A stretch of 64,000 nt of DNA from Ereboglobus sp. PH5-10 (GTDB lineage Bacteria; Verrucomicrobiota; Verrucomicrobiia; Opitutales; Opitutaceae), in NCBI RefSeq assembly GCF_029504735.1, contig NZ_JAQFIP010000002.1, positions 310,001-374,000 on the forward strand, written 5' to 3'. Below the pieces are notes generated by a model. It was not told the DNA's origin. It saw only the letters and a program-made list of their open reading frames with translations, and searched no databases. Both the position numbers and the translations under genes were made by a program. Positions 42,061 to 50,984 of the stretch are shown piece by piece. The first letter of the stretch is position 1. Every line of letters begins with the position of its first letter.

Positions 42061-44454
42061 TTATTCTTTTGGTGTGGAAACGAGAAGGTGCGAGTTAATC
42101 GTAATGGAGCCATCTTCATTCTCGACGAGCAGGAAGTCGCCAAGTGCTTCGTCGGCCCATGCGTTGACTGCTTCAATTACTCCATTGGGGAGCAGGTGAT
42201 TATCGCGGGCCAGATTGGCAAAATCCGAGGCCGTCCATGTCCGGCGTTTGCAAAGTGTGGATGCCATTGCGTGGTATTGCTGCGGCAGGCCGTCGAAAGA
42301 AAAACGCATCGGATTTGTCGATTGAGACTGATTGTTTTCCGGGGTCTGCCTTGTGACGTTTGACGTGGGAGTGCTGGCCGCGGGTGGTGGCGGGGAATTA
42401 GTTTCCTCGGATAAAACATCAGCTAGAATTTTTACGACCTCGGATGTTTCGCGTGTGATTGCGGCAATACGATCCGCATCAAGTGCGAAATAGGATGCAT
42501 GGGAGGAAATCTTTGATGTTGGTTGCGCGGGGATTGTCTCGCCTGTGCTTGGCGCGTCCGCCGCGGCAATGGTTGTTTCGACAAAGTCATCGGCCAGTGT
42601 CCACGGAATGATTTTTTCAGCGACGGATTCGGGCAGTTCCAGCGCGGCGGCGGCGCGTGCGATGGCTTTCTTTTCACCATCGGTGATAAGTCCGTCAGCA
42701 GCCGCAAGCAGCACCAACGCCCGCATGACTTTTTCCCGACGCTCGGTGTCAAGCCGCCGTGTGATCTTATTAATGCCTGCACCGGCTTGCGCTGGATTGT
42801 GCCGGAGAAGTGCGGAAAGCGCGTTGAGCCGGACAGAGTCAGCGGGGTCGGCGGCAAGGGCCGGGGCAAGTTGATCGCGTATCAGTTTTTCCTCAGCCGG
42901 GTCAATCGTGCCGTCGGCGCTGGCGACAAGATGCATCAATTGAAGCAATGCAGACGAGCCGAGGTAGGCGGCGCTTGGATGCGTGGCGATGCGTCCGGGA
43001 ACCTTGAACACGGCCACCTCGTCACGGGCTTTGTAGGAGATGCCGAGCGCGGCGGCATCGGGTTCGACACAATAGCCGTCGGCATTGAGAAGCTCAACGA
43101 GTTCACGGCTGCTTTGAGCGCTTGCGCGCGTTTCCGGCGCGAGGCCGACGAGTGTGCGCAAGTCCGCCGCTTTGAGGAAGGCAACGCCGGATGCGTCCGA
43201 TTTATCCACAAGTGAGGCGAGTTGTTCCGCGTATGAGGGGGGCTGGCGTTGCGCTGCCTCCGCCTCGGCATCAAAATCCTCCGATGTAACAATGGGGCGA
43301 ATCGAGGATAGCTGATGCGGTTTGGTGCTGAAGACACCGCCGAGTTCATCGAAACAAATGCGAGGCGCTACTTGGGCAAGATTGAGCGCGAGAAAAGCAG
43401 ATTTTTGGATATGCAGGCTTGCGAGACAAGCTGATTCGAGACGGCCTGTTGCGGGACTCACACCCCGCACCCATCCGTTAAAAGCGACCGAATCAAGCAC
43501 ACCGGCACGGTCTGCTGAACATAACTCATGAATCGAACGCAAACATGACTGGACGAGCAGTTCCGCATAGAGTCGCTGGGCGTCAGTTTCAGTGATATTT
43601 TTTTCCGTGAAGGTTTTTTTTGTTTTTTGAAAACGCACTTCGCTCAGGCGGGGGATGCTGGCAAAATCCGGCAGCGTGTAATCAACGATCAGCATGCGCA
43701 TGTCCTGCCGGTAATCGACGGAAAACTCCTTCGGAAAAAAATCAGGATACTCGGAGCGAGTTAGCACGAGGTCACAATGTTCCGCGACAACACGCGGGTC
43801 GCCGTGGCGGTAGGCGATTTCCTTGGCATCGAGAGCGGCGTTGTGAGCGGCGCGTTGTTGCTCAAATGCTTTTTTTGAAGAAATCCACACGGCATGCTGC
43901 CGGAGATAGGATTCGTGGGTGCGGATATTTTCCGCTTTTATGGCCGCGACTTTGGCCGAGTATTCAGTTTGAGCGCTGGCGAAGCGAGCTTGCGCGGCGG
44001 CTTCCTTTTTACGTCGCAATGGAGGAATAATTTTATCAAGCAGACTCAACTTCGGTGAAAATTCTTCCGCCGCAGCGTTTGGCGGGGGTGGTGACAGACG
44101 TTGTTTAAAAACGGGTTCCGGCTCGGGAAACTTATCGGCACGTTTGAATTGCTCGAAAGTGACGGGAGGCTGGTGGCGAAGCGATGATGTGAGAATTGAG
44201 CGGCAGTTGGCGAGGGCTTGCTGGGCCTCGGTCGTGCGCTCCTCCGCATCCTCGATTCCCGCCTCAATGGCGGCACGCCTGTCGGCAATGGCTTTGCGCT
44301 TGGCGGCGACTTCGCAGCGTTTTTTCCACGTCTCCTCCCAATCCGCCAAAAGCAATTGCGCACGATACTCAAGCTCTGTCTTGCTATTTCCTTTAAGAAC
44401 GCGTTGGCGGTTGAGTCCTTTGTGTATGACTGTTATCCGGTAATAATAACGCAT
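42061..44454 (-). CDS. TerB / TerB_C domain protein of the defence-like module
   Basis: A 797-residue multi-domain protein. The N-terminal 250 residues are charged coiled coil (KKRCEVAAKRKAIADRRAAI). A central region has YPDFFPKEFSVDYRQDM and DSVAFNGWVRGVSPATGRL, which I cannot name. A TerB-like helical domain lies at about 500-610, with two acidic repeats (ASADGTIDPAEEKLI and AAADGLITDGEKKAI) of the kind that may bind metal. The TerB_C pattern ends the protein (TWTASDFANLARDNHLLPNG, then EAVNAWADEALGD). TerB-N/TerB_C proteins have been linked to stress and phage-defence gene sets. It is the first gene of the BrxD-like/helicase module. Confidence 0.85.
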   Translation of the reverse strand: MRYYYRITVIHKGLNRQRVLKGNSKTELEYRAQLLLADWEETWKKRCEVAAKRKAIADRRAAIEAGIEDAEERTTEAQQALANCRSILTSSLRHQPPVTFEQFKRADKFPEPEPVFKQRLSPPPPNAAAEEFSPKLSLLDKIIPPLRRKKEAAAQARFASAQTEYSAKVAAIKAENIRTHESYLRQHAVWISSKKAFEQQRAAHNAALDAKEIAYRHGDPRVVAEHCDLVLTRSEYPDFFPKEFSVDYRQDMRMLIVDYTLPDFASIPRLSEVRFQKTKKTFTEKNITETDAQRLYAELLVQSCLRSIHELCSADRAGVLDSVAFNGWVRGVSPATGRLESACLASLHIQKSAFLALNLAQVAPRICFDELGGVFSTKPHQLSSIRPIVTSEDFDAEAEAAQRQPPSYAEQLASLVDKSDASGVAFLKAADLRTLVGLAPETRASAQSSRELVELLNADGYCVEPDAAALGISYKARDEVAVFKVPGRIATHPSAAYLGSSALLQLMHLVASADGTIDPAEEKLIRDQLAPALAADPADSVRLNALSALLRHNPAQAGAGINKITRRLDTERREKVMRALVLLAAADGLITDGEKKAIARAAAALELPESVAEKIIPWTLADDFVETTIAAADAPSTGETIPAQPTSKISSHASYFALDADRIAAITRETSEVVKILADVLSEETNSPPPPAASTPTSNVTRQTPENNQSQSTNPMRFSFDGLPQQYHAMASTLCKRRTWTASDFANLARDNHLLPNGVIEAVNAWADEALGDFLLVENEDGSITINSHLLVSTPKE

Positions 44455-44490
44455 CGGTAAAATGACATGGAGCTGTTTAAAATTCGTTTG

Positions 44491-44709
44491 TCAAGCGGTT
44501 GGGGAACCAATGCATCTATTAATAATTAGTAAGTGTTGCGCAAGTTTTGGATGATCGAGAAAATACTGTTTTATAAGTAATGCATATTGTCCGTCGAGCC
44601 TATCATGCAACCAACTAATCGCTTTCCGAGAATAGCGATGTAGAATTTCGATATAATCGGACGATTGCAGTCGCTTACTCCAAACGTCGCCCATGCCATC
44701 AACACGCAT
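44491..44709 (-). CDS. Small ORF of 72 residues between feoB and the TerB gene
   Basis: A 72-residue frame on the same strand as its neighbours (MRVDGMGDVWSKRLQSSDYI... ending NRCIGSPTA), starting 3 bp after the feoB stop. The predicted helical, amphipathic composition (AISWLHDRLDGQYALLIKQY) looks more protein-like than chance frames in this GC-rich genome, but I recognise nothing. It may be a remnant, a small partner of the defence module, or spurious. The rest of the 44455-44712 gap holds nothing I can support. Confidence 0.3.
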   Translation of the reverse strand: MRVDGMGDVWSKRLQSSDYIEILHRYSRKAISWLHDRLDGQYALLIKQYFLDHPKLAQHLLIINRCIGSPTA

Positions 44710-44712
44710 ATA

Positions 44713-46962
44713 TCATCCGGCGGCCATGCGCCATGCAAACGCGACCAGGCTGCAGAGGGCGACGCCGATGGCGATGGGCATGAAGGTCGCCAGCGCCGTC
44801 CATTTGGCCGAACGCGTTTCCTTGTAAATCGTGTAGATAGTCGTGCTGCAGGGGTTGTGGCAGAGGCTGAAAAGCATCAGGTTTATTCCCGTGAGGAGCG
44901 TCCAGCCACCCTGGGTCAGGAGCGTTTTCACACTGGCGTTGTCGGTTTCAAACATCACGCCGGCTTCGCTTCCGGGCACGGCGTGGCCGGTCAGCAGCAC
45001 CGTCAACATCAGAACTGTGGGGATGACGATTTCGTTGGCGGGTATCGCAATGATATAGGCGAGCAGGATGACGCCGTTGAGCCCGATGAACCACGCGAGC
45101 GGATCAAGGCCGCCGACAATCCACCCGGCGAGGCTGGTGCCGCCGATGGTGACGTTGGCAACAAGCCAGATGACCGCGCCCGCCGGCGCCGCAAACACGA
45201 TGGCGCGCCACAGGACAAAGAGCGTGCGGTCAATGAGCGACGTGTAGAGCGTGCGCAAAATGTTCGGCGGACGATACGGCGGCAGCTCCAGACTAAACGT
45301 GGACGCCTCGCCGCGCAGCACCGTGCGGCTGAGCGCCCACGAGGTGAGCAGCGTCAGCGCGAAACCGAGCACCGCGATCATGAAAACCGCGAGCGTGGCC
45401 GTCACGCCCGCGAGCGCCGCGGGCGCGAGTGCGCCGAGAAAAATCGTGGCGATGAGGATTTGCGTGGGCCAGCGTCCGTTGCAGATGGCAAAATTGTTCG
45501 TGATGATTGCGATCAGGCGTTCGCGAGGGGAGTCGATCACGCGCGCGGCGATGATTCCGGCGGCGTTGCAACCGTATCCCATCGCCATGGTGAGCGATTG
45601 TTTGCCGTGCGCGCCGACGCGCTGGAAAAGCCGGTCGAGATTGAACGCCACGCGCGGCAGGTATCCGAAATCCTCCAGTATTGTGAACAGTGGAAAGAAG
45701 ATCGCCATCGGCGGCAGCATCACGCTGATCACCCACGCGGCGGCAAGGTAAACGCCGTCGATCATCAGCCCCGCCAGCCACGGCCAGAGGTGCGCGTGCG
45801 CCTGGTCGTGCAGAACGGGATAGATTTTGCCGAGCAGCAGGTCGTTGAGCAATTCACTGGGAACATTCGCCCCGCTGATTGTGATCCACAAAACGACGGC
45901 GAATGCCAGGCCCATGATCGGGAAACCCGTCCACGGCCCGGTTAGGAGCGCGTCGAGTTTGTTTTGCAAATCGACGCGACGCGACGCGCCCTTGCGCGCA
46001 ACCGAGCGCGAAACGATGCGCGAGGACTCCGCGTAGATGGCCTCGGTGAGCCGGTCGCGATAATTTGACGGCAGCTTCCAGCGCATGTGCAGGGCCGTCT
46101 CGACAATCGACACGCCTTCGGGATTGTCCGCAGCGGGCGAATTGGCGGCGGATTCGGAGCCTGCGTTCGCGGTGGCGGCGTGATCGCCGGCGAGCGTGCC
46201 GATGCGCCCGCTTCGCACCAAGTCGGCAATGGAGCGGTCTCCCTCGAGCAGGCGCAACGCGATCCAGTCGGGATGCGCGAGCGCGGGAAATGTTTTTTTC
46301 AAGCGCTCCACGATGAGCGGAAGCGCCTCGCGGAGGCCGGGCACATCGAGTTGAAGGCGGCGGGGTTTGCACACCACAGCGCCCGTGGCAACGGCGTGGA
46401 TTTCGGCGAGCAATTTGTCGATCCCCTCCCCTCGCCTCGCCGCGCACGGCACGACGGGGATGCCGAGGTCGGCGGAAAGGCGGCGCGCGTCGATCACAAG
46501 ATTGTTGGCGCGCGCCTCGTCCATGAGGTTCAGGCAGAGCACGGCCTTGTCGGTGATCTGCAACACCTGCAAAACGAGATTGAGGTTTCGCTCGAGCGAG
46601 GATGCGTCGACCACGATCACAGAAACATCGGGCTGGCCGAACAAAATAAATTCGCGCGCAACGGTTTCGTCGGGACTCGCCGAGCGCAGTGAATACGTGC
46701 CGGGCAGATCGACGATTTTGTAGCGTTTGCCCTGATAGGAAAAACCGCCCTCGGCGCGCGCGATTGTCTTGCCGGGCCAGTTGCCGGTGTGCTGGCGCAA
46801 TCCAGTGAGGCTGTTGAAGACGGTGCTCTTGCCGGTGTTCGGATTTCCCGCGAGCGCGATGACACAATCCCACTGGTCGATGCGCACGCCGAGCCGCTCC
46901 AGCCCTTCGCGCGGAGCGGAGGGGCAAGTTGAGCAGGAGGACGGAGGACAGGCGTCGGACAT
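44713..46962 (-). CDS. feoB: Ferrous iron transporter FeoB
   Basis: A 749-residue Fe(II) transporter. N-terminal GTPase domain: G1 GNPNTGKS (about 39-46), G3 DLPG (about 85-88), G4 NLMDEA. A permease with Gate motifs follows (VFAAPAGAVIWLVANV, then the C-terminal PLMAIFF-like MLPPMAIFFPLFTILEDFG region). The start at 46962 (MSDACPPSSC) is chosen over 47016. The N-terminal tail is Cys-rich (Cys5, 10, 13), unusual for FeoB and possibly metal-sensing. It is 14 bp downstream of the regulator-FeoA fusion gene, forming a feoAB operon. Confidence 0.95.
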   Translation of the reverse strand: MSDACPPSSCSTCPSAPREGLERLGVRIDQWDCVIALAGNPNTGKSTVFNSLTGLRQHTGNWPGKTIARAEGGFSYQGKRYKIVDLPGTYSLRSASPDETVAREFILFGQPDVSVIVVDASSLERNLNLVLQVLQITDKAVLCLNLMDEARANNLVIDARRLSADLGIPVVPCAARRGEGIDKLLAEIHAVATGAVVCKPRRLQLDVPGLREALPLIVERLKKTFPALAHPDWIALRLLEGDRSIADLVRSGRIGTLAGDHAATANAGSESAANSPAADNPEGVSIVETALHMRWKLPSNYRDRLTEAIYAESSRIVSRSVARKGASRRVDLQNKLDALLTGPWTGFPIMGLAFAVVLWITISGANVPSELLNDLLLGKIYPVLHDQAHAHLWPWLAGLMIDGVYLAAAWVISVMLPPMAIFFPLFTILEDFGYLPRVAFNLDRLFQRVGAHGKQSLTMAMGYGCNAAGIIAARVIDSPRERLIAIITNNFAICNGRWPTQILIATIFLGALAPAALAGVTATLAVFMIAVLGFALTLLTSWALSRTVLRGEASTFSLELPPYRPPNILRTLYTSLIDRTLFVLWRAIVFAAPAGAVIWLVANVTIGGTSLAGWIVGGLDPLAWFIGLNGVILLAYIIAIPANEIVIPTVLMLTVLLTGHAVPGSEAGVMFETDNASVKTLLTQGGWTLLTGINLMLFSLCHNPCSTTIYTIYKETRSAKWTALATFMPIAIGVALCSLVAFAWRMAAG

Positions 46963-46976
46963 CGGGAGAAATGATT

Positions 46977-47969
46977 CTAATTTTGCGCCGCAGGGGCGTT
47001 TTCGGGCAGCGGGCAAATCAAGACCTGCTCCGCCTGCTCGCGGCGGAGCGCGATCAACGTGCCGCGCACACTGAACGCCGCCGGGCCGTGAAACGGGCTT
47101 TGCATCGCGTATTCGATCCGGCTGCCGGGCACGAAACCGAGGTCGAGCAACCGCGAGCGCTCCACGCCGATGCAGCCGGGCAGCAAAAGCAGCACGTCCG
47201 CGCTTTTGCCAATGGTGAGATCGGAGAGTCGGCGCGCGCCCTCGGGCACGCGCTCGTCCGCGGCAACCGGCGGGCGCGCGCGAATCATTGTGGCGAGTTC
47301 GGACGGAAGCAATATCTCGCGCGCCTCGACGGAAAGCCGGCAGGCGGCGGCGTTTGTTTCCAACAGGGAGAAACGCATTCCGGCATAAACGCCCGCCTCA
47401 ACCAGTCGCGAAAACAAGGCCGGCGGTTCGTCCTCGACGTGCTCGATCACTCCGCAATCGCCCGGGCGAAACGCGAGCAGCGACTGCCCCTTGTGCGCCG
47501 GCCAGGTGCCCTCGCGGGTCGGTATGGGATCGCCGTGCGGATCGAAGCGGGGGTTGTCGAGCTGGTCCGAAAGGCGGTTGACCTCGTCGCGCGAAAGCTG
47601 GTGCTCCTCCTCGTGCGCAATCTCGTGCCAGCGCTCGGGTTTGACGCCCGACTGACGGGCAAGCCGCGTTTCCGTCAACCGGTGCGCGCGCATGATGAGC
47701 AGGCCAATTTCGCGCCCTTGCGGCGCAAGCGTCCAGTTGCCCGATTCGGAAACCGTCACCAGCCCGGCCTCGCGCGCCTTGCCCAACGCGCGCAAGACAT
47801 CCTGCAGCGGAATCCCCGACACGCCCGCCAGGTGCTCGCCCGACGGCGCGTGATTTTGGTATTCGCATTCGAGCATCACGCGGAGGATGTCCTCGATCAA
47901 CTCCTGCTCCGCGTTGTGCCGCGACGGGGATGGAACTGGCTGCGATGATGGACCGGTTTCAGGTGGCAT
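46977..47969 (-). CDS. feoA: DtxR/MntR-type regulator fused to FeoA domains
   Basis: A 330-residue fusion. An N-terminal winged-helix and dimerisation part of the DtxR/MntR family (about 15-150: EDILRVMLECEYQNHAPS, VSGIPLQDVLRALGKAREAG, IGLLIMRAHRLTETRLARQ and HEIAHEEEHQLSRDEV) precedes two SH3-like FeoA domains (about 165-240 and 250-325, including LSDLTIGKSADVLLLLPG and FVPGSRIEYAMQSP). It would sense iron or manganese, repress the operon and also assist FeoB. The organisation regulator-FeoA then FeoB is neat evidence of co-regulation. ATG at 47969. Confidence 0.9.
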   Translation of the reverse strand: MPPETGPSSQPVPSPSRHNAEQELIEDILRVMLECEYQNHAPSGEHLAGVSGIPLQDVLRALGKAREAGLVTVSESGNWTLAPQGREIGLLIMRAHRLTETRLARQSGVKPERWHEIAHEEEHQLSRDEVNRLSDQLDNPRFDPHGDPIPTREGTWPAHKGQSLLAFRPGDCGVIEHVEDEPPALFSRLVEAGVYAGMRFSLLETNAAACRLSVEAREILLPSELATMIRARPPVAADERVPEGARRLSDLTIGKSADVLLLLPGCIGVERSRLLDLGFVPGSRIEYAMQSPFHGPAAFSVRGTLIALRREQAEQVLICPLPENAPAAQN

Positions 47970-47980
47970 GGTTTAGCCAA

Positions 47981-48053
47981 GGTAGCACAGACATTTCTGT
48001 CTGTGCGGAGAGTTCGCGCAAATCACGGCACAGACAGGAATGTCTGCGCCACC
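47981..48053. repeat. Inverted repeat upstream of the feo operon
   Basis: Arms ggtagcacagacatttctgt (from 47981, about 26 bp) and the near-complement gcacagacaggaatgtctgc (from 48028). It resembles the other dispersed palindromic elements in the window. It lies between the feoA-fusion start and the M20 gene end. Confidence 0.7.
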
Positions 48054-48059
48054 TTCGTC

Positions 48060-48087
48060 GAAACACGTTTTTTGAAAAACGTGTTTC
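48060..48087 (-). terminator. Palindrome at the dipeptidase stop
   Basis: A perfect 13-bp stem (48060-48072 with 48075-48087) around a 2-nt loop; it includes AACACGTTTTT and its complement and overlaps the M20 stop codon. T-richness lies within the stem rather than after it, so terminator function is uncertain. Confidence 0.45.
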
Positions 48088-49465
48088 ATCCGCGCGCGAT
48101 TTTTTCGTAAACCTTTTCCACGGCCAGGATGCCCTTCTCCATTACGCCGAGGTGAAAGCTTTCGTTCGGCGCGTGCAGGTTGTCCTCGGGCAGAAACAGG
48201 CCGAGCAGCATAGAGTCGAGGCCGAGCACGCGCTTGATGTCCGCGATGATCGGCACGCTGCCGCCCTCGCGCAAATACAGCGGCGCGTTGCCGAACACCT
48301 CGGTCACCGCCGAGTCGGTGGCGCGAAACGCGCGCGCAAGCACCGGCGACTGGTCCTTCGGCGTGTTGCTCCGGCCGGGCGGCACCACGACATAGGCCTG
48401 CGCGTCGTGCTGGTTGACCAGCTCGAACGTCACATCCTTCGGCATGCGCTCCTTGATCGTGTTGTAAACCAGCTCCCTGATTTTCACCGGGTCCTGGTTG
48501 GAAACCAAGCGGCAGCTAATCTTCACAAACGCCTTGCTCGGGATGACCGTCTTCGTGCCCTCGCCCTGGTAACCGCCGCCGATGCCGTTGAACTCAAGCG
48601 TGGGTCCGTAGCGCGTGGCCTCGAACGGTGTGTAATCCTTCGCCGGATGAAACGCCGGAATGCCGAGGAACTCGCGGTATTCCTCCTCGCTTTGCCCGAA
48701 CTTCGTCAGTTCGTCGCGCTCCCACTGCTCGACGGGCAGCACGTCGTCGTAAAAGCCGGGCACGTTCACGCGTCCGTCGGGCGAGTGCAGCGACGCGCAC
48801 ACCTCGGTCAGCGCCTGTATTGGATTTCTCAACACACCGCCGTGAAGCCCCGAGTGGAGGTCCATTTTCGGCCCCGTCACAATCAGGTCGAGCAGCATCA
48901 ACCCGCGCAATCCGCACGTCACCACGAGCTGGTCCTCGCGGGGACTGCCCGTGTCGGACAAAATCACGCAGTCGGCCTTGCCGAGGCGGTCCTTGTATTG
49001 CTCAAGAAACGGCAGGAAGCTCGGGCTGCCCATTTCCTCCTCGCCCTCGATGACAAAAGTGATTTGCAGCGGCAGGTTGGGCTCGCGCTCCAGCAGTTTT
49101 GTGATCGCCGCGATGTGCACGAGCAGCGGCCCCTTGTTGTCCGCTGCGCCGCGCCCGTAGATGCGCCCGCCGCGAATCTCCGGCTCAAACGCCGGACTCT
49201 CCCACAGGTTGAGCGGATCGGCGGGTTGCACATCGTAGTGCCCGTAAACAATCACGTGCGGCCAGCTTTCGTCGCCGCCGCGGTGCGCGCAAATAACGGG
49301 ATGCACTCCCGTGGGAATCGAAACCACATCGACCTTGAAGCCGGACGATTTCAGCAGGTCGACCACCAGATCGCGCGCCGTCGCCATGCCGGCCTTGGCG
49401 GACGAATCCGTGGAAATACTCGCGCAACGAATGAACTCTTTCAGTTTTTCAACAGGATTAAACAT
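48086..49465 (-). CDS. M20-family dipeptidase
   Basis: A 459-residue zinc peptidase, probably a cytoplasmic dipeptidase. Metal-binding signature VIVYGHYDVQPADPL (His/Asp), then GRGAADNKGPLLVHIAAI and EGEEEMGSPSFLPFL (catalytic Glu/Glu). A dimerisation domain inserts near residues 200-310 and the C-terminal metal His lies in NLHAPNESFHLGVMEKG. ATG 49465 (MFNPVEKL) is chosen over GTG 49474. Length is normal for the carnosinase/PepV-like group. It has no obvious functional link to its neighbours. Confidence 0.93.
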   Translation of the reverse strand: MFNPVEKLKEFIRCASISTDSSAKAGMATARDLVVDLLKSSGFKVDVVSIPTGVHPVICAHRGGDESWPHVIVYGHYDVQPADPLNLWESPAFEPEIRGGRIYGRGAADNKGPLLVHIAAITKLLEREPNLPLQITFVIEGEEEMGSPSFLPFLEQYKDRLGKADCVILSDTGSPREDQLVVTCGLRGLMLLDLIVTGPKMDLHSGLHGGVLRNPIQALTEVCASLHSPDGRVNVPGFYDDVLPVEQWERDELTKFGQSEEEYREFLGIPAFHPAKDYTPFEATRYGPTLEFNGIGGGYQGEGTKTVIPSKAFVKISCRLVSNQDPVKIRELVYNTIKERMPKDVTFELVNQHDAQAYVVVPPGRSNTPKDQSPVLARAFRATDSAVTEVFGNAPLYLREGGSVPIIADIKRVLGLDSMLLGLFLPEDNLHAPNESFHLGVMEKGILAVEKVYEKIARG

Positions 49466-49560
49466 GCCGCACACCGTGGCGCAAAAATCCGCGCTGCGCT
49501 AGCCGAAAGATGGCGCAACACAGTCCGCGTTGCGCCGAAAAACAAACAAGGGAAAATCCC

Positions 49561-50364
49561 TCACGCTTTTTCAACCAGTTCGTGCAGGCGCTCGATGGTC
49601 GGCTCTTTTTCGCTGATTGAGGCGAGCGAGACGTAGCGCGGCTTGGGAAGCTCGGCTTGCTGGTTAGTTTCCTCGGGGCGGCCGGCAGCGAGCTCGAAGG
49701 GCACGGCCATGCGCAGTTTTCTCATGCTGGGAATGCGCATGCGCGTGCCGGAGAGTTTTTGCCCGAAACCCGTGGGTTTCTCGACCGTGATTTGCACGGA
49801 AAGGCGATGAAAGCCCGTGAGAATGTTGGCGTTCGTGCGCACGGGCATCGCGTAAACCGCGGCCTGTCCCGCCGCGAGGTGGAACTTCGTGTAGGTGGCC
49901 TCGGGGCGTCCGATGTCGGGAAGGTGGCCGAGGCGCACGGTCACCACGCTTTGGCGCGAGCGGTAGTTTTCGAGGAAGAGAAAGAATGTCGTCGAGCCCG
50001 AGCGCACCAGCGAGTCGGGCACAAAAAACGCCGTGGCGGCGACGCCGCGGCAGGTGGCGAGCAGGTCGAAGCCGAGCTCGCCCGCGAGCACGTTGTGCGA
50101 CTTGGGCGCGTCCACCCGGTCGCGATAGCTCCGGTAAATGCACCAGATGCCGTAGACGCAGGGCGCGCCCAGCGCCACCGCGGGCATCCAGGCCCAGGGT
50201 TTGCAGCCCTCCACTTGCATGCCCGCAACCGTGAGGACGATGGCGGCGAGGCCGGCCACGATGGTCCAGAACCACACGGCGGTGCCGCCGCGCCGGGTCG
50301 GGCCCGCGTCGGGTGTGCGGTCGGGCGTTTCAGTGTAAAGAATGTCAGAGTCTTTGGTGTTCAT
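49561..50364 (-). CDS. Hypothetical membrane protein, 267 residues
   Basis: Two N-terminal membrane helices (about 28-48, AVWFWTIVAGLAAIVLTVAG; and about 57-75, WAWMPAVALGAPCVYGIWC) followed by a soluble beta-rich part of about 190 residues (SGSTTFFLFLENYRSRQSVV, PTGFGQKLSGTRMRIPS). The soluble part looks like a sugar-binding or immunoglobulin-like fold but I cannot assign it. The last of a - strand run (with 50401-50841) downstream of the efflux operon. No known name. Confidence 0.7.
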   Translation of the reverse strand: MNTKDSDILYTETPDRTPDAGPTRRGGTAVWFWTIVAGLAAIVLTVAGMQVEGCKPWAWMPAVALGAPCVYGIWCIYRSYRDRVDAPKSHNVLAGELGFDLLATCRGVAATAFFVPDSLVRSGSTTFFLFLENYRSRQSVVTVRLGHLPDIGRPEATYTKFHLAAGQAAVYAMPVRTNANILTGFHRLSVQITVEKPTGFGQKLSGTRMRIPSMRKLRMAVPFELAAGRPEETNQQAELPKPRYVSLASISEKEPTIERLHELVEKA

Positions 50365-50400
50365 GGCGGTTTCGGTGTTTGTGTTTCGGCGCTTTCTTGC

Positions 50401-50841
50401 TCAACCCGAGTGGCGGCGGCGGTAGCCCGTGCGCACGGCGATTATCAGGCCGAGCATGATGAGGACCTTGGGCACGATGCCGTCGAACATGTGCAGCGGA
50501 TAAAAGATGCCGATGAGCACCTGGAGGGTCACATAAAACACAAGCGCGGTAACGGAGGCGCGGAACGGCGCGTATTTGCCCCATCCCCACAGGATCGCGA
50601 GCACCGTGCCGACGACAACCATGCCGATGGCCATGCCGAGGTCTTTTTCCACGGCCGGATTGATGTCCGTTATGGCCATGGCGTAGTTGATGCACCGGTA
50701 AATGGGAAACAGCGCCGAGATAAACTGCACAAGGGCGGTGGCGAACAACCAATCGCGGCCCGAGAGTATCTGCTGCTCGCGCGCGGAGCGCGACTGGCAC
50801 TCGCGCAGCATTCGCAATGTGTTTTGTAGATTTGTGCTCAT
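50401..50841 (-). CDS. Hypothetical small membrane protein, 146 residues
   Basis: A short protein with three to four predicted membrane helices (about 32-52, WLFATALVQFISALFPIY; 70-88, GMAIGMVVVGTVLAILWG; 95-115, SVTALVFYVTLQVLIGIFY; 120-138, IVPKVLIMLGLIIAV). An Arg-rich cytoplasmic end (RTGYRRRHSG). It ends 36 bp upstream of the next gene on the same strand. Function unknown; not recognised. Confidence 0.7.
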   Translation of the reverse strand: MSTNLQNTLRMLRECQSRSAREQQILSGRDWLFATALVQFISALFPIYRCINYAMAITDINPAVEKDLGMAIGMVVVGTVLAILWGWGKYAPFRASVTALVFYVTLQVLIGIFYPLHMFDGIVPKVLIMLGLIIAVRTGYRRRHSG

Positions 50842-50851
50842 GTGGGAATTT

Positions 50852-50975
50852 TCGATTTTGGATTTTCGATTTTCGATGTCAGACCACTCGCGGACTCGTA
50901 GAGGGCGCTTCCGCGCCGTGGGATTTCCGCAAGCGTTTTATACGCCCCGAATCCGAAAACGAAAACTCAAAAAAT
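50852..50975. repeat. Degenerate palindromic element
   Basis: The left arm ttttcgattttggattttcg (about 50853-50878) matches arm words of the elements at 2030 and 16884. The middle has a gggcgcttccgcgcc hairpin (about 50907-50921) and the right arm (about 50949-50974) is degenerate, with words such as atccgaaaac. It occupies the 143-bp gap between two genes. Confidence 0.6.
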
Positions 50976-50984
50976 TGTTAATTG

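Noticed and set aside
38223-44454. Assigning the three-gene module as full BREX or DISARM
   Set aside because: No PglX/BrxX methylase, PglZ, BrxB/C or DISARM DUF1998 gene is present between fructokinase and feoB.
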